Shown here: positions 32,341 to 42,000 of the stretch, in pieces | How the letters are laid out: each line of letters opens with the position of its first letter | Numbering within the stretch: the first letter of the stretch is position 1 | NCBI RefSeq assembly: GCF_000471905.2 | Contig: NW_006499799.1 | Span: 2,942,722 to 3,006,721 of the forward strand | Source of the DNA: Amborella trichopoda | Lineage: Eukaryota; Streptophyta; Magnoliopsida; Amborellales; Amborellaceae | DNA: 64,000 bases | Direction: 5' to 3' | Translations under genes and position numbers: made by a program | Notes under the pieces: model-generated | The model's database searches: none | What the model was told of the DNA's origin: nothing | The model's input: only the letters and a program-made list of their open reading frames with translations

Positions 32341-33660
32341 AGTTAGAACGTTCGGGGCAGCTTTTTATGTCGTCGCCTAAATTGGACATACTCAGGGGAT
32401 ATTTTAGGTCTTTCCTTGGGTCTTTCCCTGGGTTGTGGGGTGCTTTTAGCGTCGTCACCCATATTGGAGAAATCCCGAGCTACTGGCGACTCAGGGATGT
32501 CCGCCTGATTGGACGAAAGGATAAGGTGAGCTGCGCTTGGGATGAAGTCTTGCAACGTCAGGAGTGGAGGAAGGGTCTTAAGGAATTCTTCATCGACTGG
32601 TGGCTAAGGGATGGGATTCCTCTGGCGGGATGACCTAAGTGCTCGCCATCTCCTTCTTGATCCCTGAGGGGGTGCTTGGACCGCCCTCTCTTGCTGGTGA
32701 GTAGTCCTAGCTTGATGGATCGCTTCACTCTTCAGGGATTTGAGCCTACTTCATTCATGGTAGACTTCCCAGGACTGAGAGGTCGAGGGTTTCGAAAGGT
32801 CCAATGCATGCTCATGGAGGGCTTGTAGAGTGGCCCCCTCTTGAATGGGTGTGACGGCTTGAAAGCGTTCAGGGAGGACGGCACAGACGATGTGGCCTTT
32901 CTGGACTTTCTCCGTGACTATAGCTTCGAATCCCGAGCACTCTTTTAGCTTGTGACCCAATACTTGGTGGTAAGGGCAACAGAGTTTTTCCATGCCCTGG
33001 GCAAGGTGCTTAAGCTGCCTGGAGGGCTTGGGAGTGACAGGGCCCTATTGGAGCATCGCCTCGAAGAGGGCTTGCAGAGGGTCTGGTCTCATGTTTCCCT
33101 GGGCTAACGCCAGGAGGTCTTCTTGTATAGGCCGAAGAGGAACTTGAGGGCATCCTCCTGGGTTGCCTTGAACTTCCTGACACTGCTGCATCTTCTCTGC
33201 TATGGAAGCCGGTGCACTCGCTGATGTCGTGACCTCGTATTTGGTGATATACACACCAGAAGTTCTCGATTCCTGGAGGCAGGAACTTGGGCTGCCTTGT
33301 GAGCTTGGGAGTGACGAGCCCTTCTTCGAGCATGATGGAGAAAAATGCACAGAGAATAGTTGGTGCCTCGTCACCGTCTTGGATCATGACTATGTGAGAA
33401 GCCTAAGTTGCCCCGAACGCTTTCTTCAACTCTTCAAGCTTTATCTGACCCTTGTTGATAAGGGCTTCGATAGTGTCATTGAGCTTATAACAGTCGTAAG
33501 TGGGATGGCCTACTCTCCTGTGATAGGCGTAATACTTCTAATTTGTCTCCTGACAAGTCGACTCTTCAGTATTGGCCTCCGGCAGTTGGATCATGTTTTT
33601 TTTCTAGCAGCAGTCGAAGCAGAGAAGTAGTCCACTCCTTGTCAAAGGGGTAAACCTTAT
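32341..33660 (-). pseudogene. Element B: gag C-terminus with three CHHC-type knuckles
   Basis: Three knuckles of form CX2HX4HX4C can be read. Near 33540 YAYHRRVGHPTYDC has lost its first Cys (Tyr instead) and is followed by LNDTIEALINKGQIKLEELKKAFGAT. Near 33255 comes CVYHQIRGHDISECTGF, and near 32980 CPYHQVLGHKLKECSGF. The second and third look like duplicates. ALHEHALDL and WEVYH come next, as in fragment E. A peptide repeat (NMGDDAKSTPQ) lies at 32460. CX2HX4HX4C replaces the retroviral CCHC in many plant Tat/Athila gag proteins and binds RNA. Confidence 0.75.
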
Positions 33661-34660
33661 TCTGGTGCTAGACCTAGAAATGGTTTCGCTTAGAATTTTT
33701 AGGAGGCGGGACATGATTATAAGACCACTGCTTGCCCCTGGTCGGAGACGTCTGTGCCTTCGAAAGGTCCGGGATTGGAGGAGCCACACTCTTAGTGTCA
33801 ATCGTGGTGACGGCCACATTGATAATTGCTTTTTTATTGCCCCGACCGTTGGAGCGAGAGTTTGAACCAGAAGGTTGCTGAAGAGACCAGCCTTGGTGCT
33901 TGAACAATCCCTCAAAACGAATTTCCTTAGAGATGAGCTCTGACATGGAGGGTGGATTGGAGGCCTCGACATGCAGGGCGATCTCAGGAAGCATGTTTCG
34001 TATGCAGGTCTTAACCGCTTCCTTCTTACTCATGGGAGTGGCATGGAAGGTTGCCAACTCTCTTCTTCGGGTAATGAACTTATCAACCGGATCACCGGGG
34101 TCTTACATCAAGGTGAGGAGTTTGATGGTCTCCATGTTCCTTTGGACTTCGTAGAAGCACTGATAAAACAACTGCTCCATCTCTTGCCACAGGTGTACCA
34201 TGTTGGAAGGCAGCCGAGCATACGACTTGAAGCCTGGCCCTTCAAGAGTCTCGATGAACTGGCGGAGGAGGAGTTGTCCGTTAGTTGCCGACTCTCAAGA
34301 GGTCCCCTAGAAGTGAGCAGCATACTGGTGCAGAGACGTAGTACCGTTGGAAAGGGGGAGCTTCCCCTTTTGATAATTCGGAGGGAAGGGTACTTGGTCA
34401 ATGCACGAAGAGTATGGCTTCTGGTCGAGCGGCACCTCTTGCATGCCTGGGACCTTGTTCTTGAGGCTATGAGCCACCATAGCATCTATGTCGGTTTGAG
34501 AGACCCCACGAGAGGCAGAACTATCTTGGGAGACTGGTGGGGGAGTTTTCCTAGGAACTGTGTCCTCACCGATCAGGGAATCGTTCTCATAGTGAGAGGA
34601 AGTGGGTTAGGAGGCTTCTAGGCATTCCATCTTTTCAAGGATGGATTGCATCATTACCTC
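33661..34660 (-). pseudogene. Element B: gag core
   Basis: From 34660 the minus strand reads a Gln/Glu-rich helical start (DLDKAQEDIITRFEVMQSIL), a linker, then LLLRQFIETLEGPGFKSYARL, WQEMEQLFYQCFYEVQR, KFITRRRELATFHATPM and NMLPEIALHVEASN, the order of Retrotrans_gag cores. After SMSELISKEIRFEGL a basic Ser/Asn/Gly-rich tail leads to the knuckles. Stops and frameshifts lie near 34610, 34320 and 34110. It formed the particle shell. Confidence 0.8.
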
Positions 34661-36172
34661 GAACCTAGTTATTATGTCCTCCTGAGCTTTGTCCAGGTCA
34701 TTGATCACCATGACATTGACCGTCTCTTCTGGGGGGTCAAAGCCAAGAGGAGGAGCGGACTGCAGGGGTTGGCGAGTCATGGTGGCAAGTCAGTCTGTAG
34801 GGGCTCAGCTTGCCCCGACTGGACTAGAGCCTTGTATGCTAATCTTGCGAGGACTGGTTCTCGATGGTTTTGGGACCGTGGCTTTTGGGCAGTGACGACC
34901 CAGCAATACTCTTGGACCTGCTCAAGCTCTGGATTTTTGAGAGGGAAGAAGAGATTATGAGGGAGGAGTTCACCAACGGTGGTGACCTCGACTGCCTTTG
35001 AGGCTTCTTTGGTCAGGATCTGAAGACCTCTCTTCTGCTTAACCCTGAGACGGCTGTGGACTTCATTCCATAACCGAGCCTGAGACATGGACTACCCCGC
35101 CTTCTTTGAATAAGCTAGAGCTGTGTCTATGAGTTGGAGCAGGGAGTGGGGCCCAAAGACAGAGGGCAGCTTGGGTTCCTGCCTTGGAGGCTGGAGGCCT
35201 CTGTCTAACATTAGGTCGTTGCCCCTAGTTCCTTTGTGGGGCCCATGTGCATGGCTGACCTGTGGTTGGCTCAAGATGGTAATCTTAAGGAAGACCTTTG
35301 AGTACCAGGGGTCGAGGTGTTTTCCTGGTGTTGGAAGAGCGGTAGGGGAAGGAGCTGGTTCATGACTCAGTCTGAGTTGGGGTCGGGAAGGAACCTGCAC
35401 ATGTGGTGCATGTGCACCTTTTGGGTTAAACGTCCAGGTGACCTGAGGGTCGGCTCGGGCTCGATTATTGAGTCCAACCTGAGGAGGCTGAGACTCACAA
35501 GCTTACGTCTGTGAGGGACAAGGCGAAACCTAATCTTTGGCAGGATGAAGCTGTGTGTGCTGAAAGTGGGGTTGGGGCAGTCGACCCTCATGTGCTAAAG
35601 GTGGCATAGCGTTAGCACTACCCCGAGTTATGGAAAGAAAATGCATGACGCATGCAGGGTTTGGCCCTAGAAGGCCTAACCTTGGATGCGAGCTCGAGGC
35701 AAAGTGAAGGTTTCCCCTGGTGTGGCCCGAATGGATGGACCACAAGCCCTTGGGTGTGTGCGAGGGGTGGAGGCCATAGGGTCTCCGCCTCGGTGTGCCG
35801 AACCTCAAGAGCGACGACAACTTGCTTGCCTCCCGCGAAAGCGGTTAGGGCAGCCTTCTGGCGTGCCCCAGCAATATGACCAACAGGAGACTTGCCAGTA
35901 GCAGGGTGTGTGCTGTGTGTGGTGGAAGATGTTTCACTGATGCAAGATGCCTTGATGGAGGGTCCACTAGGGCGAGGTGGTGGGGAGTCAGGGACCTTTA
36001 AGTCCCCTCTTGCACCGACCCAAGTAAGAACCTGAGAGCCGAACTGTGAGTTGCGACTTGGCAAGAGAGTAGGGAAGGAAGCTTGAGCAGTTCCCTTCCC
36101 TGGCACAGTCACGAGTGCGGGGATAAGGAAGTCCTCGACTCGGATGAATTGGTTGAACAACTCAGGTGCCAT
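34661..36172 (-). pseudogene. Element B: leader reading frame before gag
   Basis: It starts at ATG 36172 (MAPELFNQFIRVEDFL), 68 bp inside the PBS. The first frame runs to 35618. Homology to the + strand leader of element A then continues in other frames (35820-35530, 35591-35367, 35400-35092 and 35088-34777), so several indels broke it. Conserved blocks: QASFPTLL, GARGDLKVPDS, GKHLDPWYSKVF, VKQKRGLQILTKEAS and LLPHNLFFPL. After the last block the frame goes on toward gag (EYCWVVTAQKPRSQN), which shows what element A has lost. The function is unknown. Confidence 0.7.
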
Positions 36173-36239
36173 AGAAATTAATGTAGAAAGTAAAAGAGGA
36201 TACTGGTCAAACAAGAGCGAACCGACTAAGGGGTAGCAA

Positions 36240-36259
36240 GTCCTCAGTGGAGTCGCCAA
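36240..36259 (-). other. Primer binding site of element B
   Basis: The minus strand reads TTGGCGACTCCACTGAGGAC, three bases after the LTR end (...CACCGAACA at 36263). It is nearly identical to the PBS of element A. Confidence 0.85.
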
Positions 36260-36559
36260 GCTTGTTCGGTGCCTCGATCTCGCCTTCCAGATATAGATGA
36301 TCTGGTTGCATGTGTCTCAGGATTTTAGTGAACCCGGGATTTGAGATCGCTCTTAGGTAAGAGCTAGACTTGACAACTTAGGCAGATCTAGCCTGACTCT
36401 AGGAGCAAAATCTTAACTAAGACCTAGGCTAAGACTAGACTGGAATCTAGACTTGCTAGACTCAATGGGTTTTAGGTTCAAACCCTAAACTAGGCTAAGC
36501 CTAATCTCGGTCTAGAGGCAACTCTAAAATTAAACCTATGCTAGAACCTAGACTAAGAC

Positions 36560-37030
36560 CTAGGCTAGAGATAGGTACGAGTCTTGGCTCGGACCAAGAG
36601 TGGGTCTTAGGTTTGGACCGAGGTGTGAACGTGGTTCAGACCAAGACTAAGATAGATACAAGCCTAGGCTTGGACCAAGAGGGTTGTGATAATCAGACTG
36701 AGTGTGGACCCGGACTGGATCAAAGATGAGCTAGGAACGAGCCTTTGGCTCAGACCAAAAGGGGACCTAGGTTCGAACCTGGGTGTGTACCTAGTTCGGA
36801 CCTAGGCTAAGCTGGGTATAAGCCTGGACTTGGACCCAGAGAATTTTGATGATCAGACCCAGGTATGGACCCGGACAGGATCAAGGTAGAACTAGGAACG
36901 AGCCTTCAGCTTGGACCAAGAGGGGGCCTAAGTTTAGACTAAGACGAAACCTGGTTCGGGCTTGGCCTAAGCTGAGTACCAACCTGGACTTAGACCCAGA
37001 GGGTTCAACTCAGACCAAAAGCAAGTTCGG
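36560..37030 (-). repeat. ~160-bp tandem repeats in the B LTR, three copies
   Basis: Phrases recur about 160 bp apart: TACGAGTCTTGGCTCGGACCAAGAG (near 36575), ACGAGCCTTTGGCTCAGACCAAAAG (36737) and ACGAGCCTTCAGCTTGGACCAAGAG (36897), each followed by GGACCTAGGTT-like and CCTAGGCTAAG-like words. Shorter CCTAGGCTAAGACTAG words precede them from 36390. Confidence 0.8.
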
Positions 37031-37674
37031 ACTGAGATATAGTATTAACCAAAAGAAATAAGCAAGCACAACACATGAAAAATTTTGACTTAGTATTATA
37101 GGTAGGCTTGGCTTGTGAGTGGGTTCCTAACTATTGAAATGCAGCTAGGTTGATATTGGTACCCACATAGGTCTTGGCCGCCTGTTATAAGATGTTCACT
37201 AGCTCCTACTATACGCAGATTTTCTTTGAGGCAAAGGATTATAAAGGGACACTCACAGTTAAAGTTCCGCGAATCCCAACCGCTTCAACTCTCAAAGCTA
37301 GGTTTCCCTCACGCCGTTAACACAGATTTTGGGGGTTTTTGAAATATTTGTTTGCTGGTTTCCCGAGCATTCCCAGTCCGGTGTGTGTTGGAGTTTGTAA
37401 AGAAGCATGCAATCAAAAATAATTTTCAAGCACGCAGGCACACCAAACAAGAAAGAAAATTAGCGACCACTCGACATTAATTGTGCCTAGCGATGCGCAC
37501 TTCGAGGTGAAACTCGCTCAAAGCATAGCATAGATGGATGGGTAATCAACCCCTAAGAAGGCACAATCATAACAGTGAGACCAGGCATAGTCTGTGCTAA
37601 GTTGAGCGAGGCCCGAGTCGAGGGCGACTCAAACGGGACACGGTTGAAGGAGGTTGCAGGAAACCAACAATGTT

Positions 37675-37697
37675 ATTTTTTTTTTTTTTTTTTTTAT
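37675..37697. repeat. Poly(T) tract
   Basis: An uninterrupted T run of about 20 bases inside the B LTR (A on the element sense strand). T-rich runs recur at 37830-37870 (TTTTTTATA repeats). Confidence 0.85.
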
Positions 37698-37962
37698 CTC
37701 TTTAAATTTGATGAAACACAGTTAAACTAAGCATGGTGAAAGCAAGGAAAGCATGGTTTCAGTCAAAATTAACAAACTAAATAAAATCAAAAAGCAAGAA
37801 ACAACACAGACTTATCCGAAGAAAAATATTTTTTTATATTTTTTTATATTTTTTTATATTTTTTTAAAAATTTATTTTAAGCCAAAAATTGGTCAAAGGG
37901 GAGCCAAAAAGCTCTGGAACAGGTATGTGGGGTCCCAGAATATTTCTGGGACACTTGCAGTT

Positions 37963-39523
37963 GGGCGACACGTGTGGTGTCGCCGCTCGGGCGACACTAC
38001 TAGTGTCGCCCAAAAACATTATTATTTATTATTTTTTTATTTTGGTAAAATTGATGGAATAAAGATAAAATAAACTTGGAAGAAGCATCAAAAAAAAATA
38101 TTTATGATAAAATAAATTAAAACAGAGTAAAGCATAACAGTGTAGATAGACTAGATTTGTATCAAGTAAAATATTTTTTTGCTATTTTTAAAAATTTTAT
38201 TTTGATCTAAACTTTTTTAAGCAAACACAAGAGAAATCCTAGATAATATATACAAAGTTTCAGAGGAATCTGAAATTTTTAAATTTGGGCGACACGGGGA
38301 GTGTCGTCCTAGATCTGGGTGGCATTAGTGGTGTCGCCTAAAAAAATCATGGTTTCACAGCACTAAAACTCTAGATCCTGATTACATTAGAATTTTGGGA
38401 CCTTTTGTGACTAAAATCAGTGAAAAACAGTCAATTAAAAACTGTATTTTGGCACTTGGATCAAGCTCGAAATGACCGCACGGTGGGCGTTAAACTGTTT
38501 ACGATGCAAAATTTGACAGATATTCCGATGAAGATCTCTCGAATCTTGACACACCTTAAACTTATGAAAATGAGATCATAGAAAAAGTGGAACAAATCGA
38601 ATTCAAATATGAGGCCAGATCTGCCCGAAAACGAGTAGATCTACTCTCAGATCTGTGGCAGAGCCAGCATGATCCAAAGCATTAAAATGCAATTTTTAAA
38701 AAAAATTGATAGATCAAAATAAATAAGAACCAAACAATAAAAAGGGAAAGCAAGAAAAGAATAAAGAACGATACCAACCCGGGCCGGATGGCCCCGGACT
38801 CACGAGGCTTCGAGGGCTCTCCCGTATCAGCACCAGCATCCTCTTTGCCTCTCTGATTCAAATGTTGACTAGCAGATCTCTGATGTAGAAGGGTTTTTGT
38901 TCCTTAAAGATGGTGTAGATCTAGGGTTGTTGTGCCCTAGGTCTAGGTTTCTCAGGTTTAAGATTAGGGTTACGGTTTTCTCAAAAAAAATCAGTTCTAG
39001 GGTTTTCTATCTTCTCTAGGGTTTTCAATATCTTGTGTATCTCTCTATCTCTTCTTTTTTTTCTCGTTTCTAACTTCATCTTCCCTTAAATAGCCACGAA
39101 AAAGTGATATACAAGGGCCTAGGATATGTTCGTAAGGATATACTTCCATCACCAACAAATCCTCGGTCAAAGATATCCATTTTAGGGTACAGATTTGGGT
39201 GACACTGGCAGTGTTGCCCGGGGGACACGCCTGATGTCACCCAAAAAAATCATCAAAAACAACCCATGAGAAAAAAAAATGATTTGGGGCAATATGGGCT
39301 GAGCGATATTGGTAGTGTCGCCCAGTCTAAGCTGGGCGACACTGCCAATGTTGCCCAAACCAAAAATGCTCCAAATTGAAATTTTTCTTTTTAATATGTT
39401 CCTTAATCTCTTATGAAGCTACCTGAAAAAGTTTGGATTAAAAAATATTTTTTTACTCTTTTTAATGAGTTTTTTGGTAAAATAGGGCATTCATAGGATG
39501 ACTTGGGCGACACTGGTGTTGCC
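37963..39523. repeat. Family of ~22-bp hairpins GGGCGACAC/GTGTCGCCC in the B LTR
   Basis: About nine copies: 37963-37984, 37989-38011, 38287-38308, 38316-38339, 39197-39219, 39220-39243, 39301-39323, 39334-39356 and 39504-39523. The best (37989-38011) has perfect 11-bp arms GGGCGACACTA / TAGTGTCGCCC around one base. Others have mismatches, mostly C-to-T type. Four pairs are adjacent or nearly so. Surrounding sequence is AT-rich and not repeated to the same degree. Confidence 0.85.
39086..39095 (-). promoter_or_regulatory. TATA-like element of the B LTR
   Basis: The minus-strand GGCTATTTAAGGGAAGATG is followed by a purine-rich stretch and AGAAACGAGAAAAAA. This layout (TATTTAAGG, then a leader) fits an LTR core promoter. 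It is less certain than in A and C because no second copy is available. Confidence 0.45.
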
Positions 39524-39823
39524 CAAACCAAACTAATCGAAATTGATATTTTTCACTTTGGGTATTTTCCTTAGCCTCTTGTGAAGCTCTCGGAGAAAAT
39601 TTCGGTCAAAATGGATTTTTTTACTACTTTTAATAATTGTTTTGGTAAAACAGGGTGTTAATCTTGGTCAAAACAAGGTTTCTGCAGGGTTCTGGATAGG
39701 TAGATTGGTTCTGGGTCATAGGGTATACTGTGTGAACTCTGAATTTGAGTTTACTAGGTTAAGTGTGATTCTAAAGGTTCAAAAAACCATAGAATTTTCC
39801 AGATTAAAAATGGGGTGTCTATA

Positions 39824-40180
39824 AGTTTTCGACCTAGCTTTGTTAGTTTCTTTCCTTCGTGGGGGTCTTTAGCATTTTAGAGGGATCTATTGTTCACCCT
39901 CAGGGAATCGTCTTTGTTTTTGTGGGATTTATTGTTCATCTTCAGCACCCTCAAGGACTTAACTTTTCTTTTGAGGGATTTATTGTTCATCGCCCACACC
40001 CTCAGGGACTCGTCTTTGTTTTATTGGGATTTATTGTTCATCTCAAGCACCCTCAGGGACTTAACTTTTCTTTTGAGGGATTTATTGTTCATCACCCACA
40101 CCTTCAGGGACTCGTCTTTGTTTTTTAGGGATTTATTGTTCATTGCCCACACCCTCAGGGACCCGTTTTGTTTTTGGTGT
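39824..40180 (+). repeat. 51-bp repeats at the end of element D
   Basis: About six units of 51 bp with core GGGATTTATTGTTCATC and CACCCTCAGGGACT (39881-40170). Two variants alternate (ending TTAACTTTTCTTTTGA or CGTCTTTGTTTT), giving 102-bp dimers. Because 51 is divisible by three, several frames stay open with repeated peptides; this is not a gene. Element C has a single unit-like stretch near 10330. Confidence 0.85.
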
Positions 40181-40640
40181 TGAAGTTTGGGAGATCTTGT
40201 GAGGCTCTCACTCCTTGAGGAGCCATTTTGTTTTGTGATTGGATGCTGACAGTTGAGAATTTTGTGTGGACCTCATTAGCCAAAGTTACGCCTGTTTGAC
40301 AATTGGGTGCCGCCTGAGATTGTGATGCTGCGTCAACCTGCTTTTTCTTGGTCCCAACGCCCTTTGTAGGTTTTCACCTGGACTGGGGAAGTGGCGTCAT
40401 AAAAATGGTTTTTACCAACCTCCTTTATTTTGGGCTCTTTTACCCATGACCTTGCGGTCACGTCCACCCTTTTCATCCGTTTTTGCTCTCGGCGCCCTTT
40501 CGGGTTTTCACTGTGCCCGGGTTTTCATTTTCATGGAACTCTCTTACTCATGGTTTCGTGACCATGCTCGTCCGTCATTTTCACTCATGGTGTTCCTTGT
40601 TCAGGTATACACCATGGCCGTTATTTTCTCTTCTTTGTTT
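40181..40640. other. Element D 3' region, homologous to 10420-11220
   Basis: No gene. Blocks such as CGCCCTTTCGGGTTTTCA, CCACCCTTTTCATCCGTTTTTGCT and GTATACACCATG correspond one for one to element C. Confidence 0.5.
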
Positions 40641-41430
40641 TTTGTGAAGGCATGTTTAAGGTCATGCCTTCAGGACCTATGCGAAGCCTTTTAATGTCAT
40701 GCGGTCAGGATGTTTAGGGTCATATAGCTAGACCGTAGTGGTGATGGATGGCTGTCTGTGGAGGCCATGGAGTGAGTATGGTGGCAGTTTTGGCTCACTT
40801 TGGGGAGATGACACGAGGCTACCTATAAAAGGTGGATGACATATGACTGGTGGGTGAAAAGTGGTGACCCACTATCTGACAGTGAGTATGGATGGTTCAA
40901 TTGTTTGCCGTCTTATGAGCACGAGTGAGACTCACTGGGGAAGCAATGAAGGTGGTGTGTGCACACGAACAGGTCGGTTAAGGAAGGCGTACGTGAAGAT
41001 GCATGTAAAGGGCGTGTGCGCATGTGTAGGGGCGTCTTTAAGGTCATACCTCCTGGACCTGTGCAAAGCAGTTTAACGTCATGCAGCCAGGATGTGCACT
41101 ATGGTTTAAGGTCATATAGCTTAGACCACAATTATGCAGTTTAAAGTCATGCAACTAGGACCATGAAGTTTAGGGTCGTGCAACTAGACCTCTGCTACAG
41201 TTTAATGTCACATAGTTTGGACTGTGGTGCTAAGCCTTTTAACGTCATGCGACCATGATGTGCACTATGGTTTAAGGTCATATAACTTGGACAATGGTTA
41301 TGCAGTTTAAAGTCATGCAATTAAGACCATGCAGTTTAGGGTCGTGCAACTAGACCTCCACTACAGTTTACGGTCATATAGTTTGGACCATGCAATTAGG
41401 GTCGTGGACCTAGAGCATTTAGGTGAGTAA
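40641..41430 (+). repeat. 3' region repeats of element D (GTTTAAGGTCAT type)
   Basis: Irregular units of 35-55 bp with GTTTAAGGTCATATAGCTTxGACC and GTTTAxxGTCxTGCAACTAGGACC are homologous to 11221-12130. The regular 35-bp expansion of element C is absent. A non-repetitive stretch (40740-41030) splits the block, as at 11340-11640 in C. Confidence 0.85.
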
Positions 41431-41599
41431 GAGAATGTGACTCCATGGGGAATAGAGCCGTAATTGAAGACACGACTCCCTGAGGAGTGAGGACTGTGGT
41501 GCAAGGAATGAACTCCCTTGAGATGTAGAACAATGGCCCAATCGAGAGTGCCCTAGCATGCGCATGATGCTAAGTTTTGGATAACGCATGCGTCATTAA

Positions 41600-42000
41600 G
41601 TCCTTGTGAAGCATGTAGTGATAGCCCCTTATGAAGGGTGTTAACTCCTTGGTGAAGCAAAGCGCACGATGATAGTTCCTTGACGAAGTGGGCGGCGATA
41701 ACTCCTTGATGAAGCGTGCGGCGACAGCTCCTTGATGAAGCGCTCGACGATATCTCCTTGACGAAGCGTGTGGTGATAGCCCTTTGATGGAGCATACGGC
41801 GATAGCCCCCCTTGATGGAGCGTGAGGCGATAACCCCTTGATGAAGCACGCGGCAATAGCTTATAGTGAAGTGTGCAGTGATAGCTCCTTGTTACGAAGC
41901 GCGAGGTGATAGCTCCTTGATGAAGTACTTGGTGATAGCTCCTTGACGAAGCTCGCGACGATAACTCCTTGACGAAGCGCGCGGCGATAGAGCATAGTGA
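41600..42000. repeat. 26-bp tandem array in element D
   Basis: About 14 units with consensus GATAGCTCCTTGATGAAGC plus GCGCGGC, most exactly 26 bp. Variants are rich in C/T changes at CG sites. No counterpart is seen in C, so the array arose in D or was lost from C. Confidence 0.9.

Larger units (their letters stand above)
36263..39823 (-). mobile_element. 5' LTR of element B (3.56 kb)
   Basis: The 3' end CACCGAACA at 36263 is fixed by the PBS. The 5' end is placed at 39823, where the minus strand begins TATAGACACCCCATTTTT; TGTAGACACC is expected, so the terminal TG may have mutated to TA. A TATA-like CTATTTAA lies at 39086-39095. About nine GGGCGACAC/GTGTCGCCC hairpins lie between 37960 and 39525, and ~160-bp repeats fill 36560-37030. 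Beyond 39823 the sequence is the 3' region of element D, so this LTR touches D directly. It belongs to another family than LTRs A and C except at the very end. Confidence 0.75.

Noticed and set aside
33202-34621. Long + strand frames (142 and 216 codons)
   Set aside because: They are antisense shadows of the gag coding region of element B.
35618-36259. Bacterial-type gene start at the PBS
   Set aside because: The apparent start lies in the PBS and uses a non-ATG codon; the first real ATG is at 36172.
36390-37050. Coding potential in the CTAGG-rich repeats
   Set aside because: No consistent frame; the tandem structure explains the short open frames.
39859-40183. Open frames with repeated GFIVH...HPQGL peptides
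   Set aside because: They arise from 51-bp noncoding repeats whose length is divisible by three; several frames are open at once.
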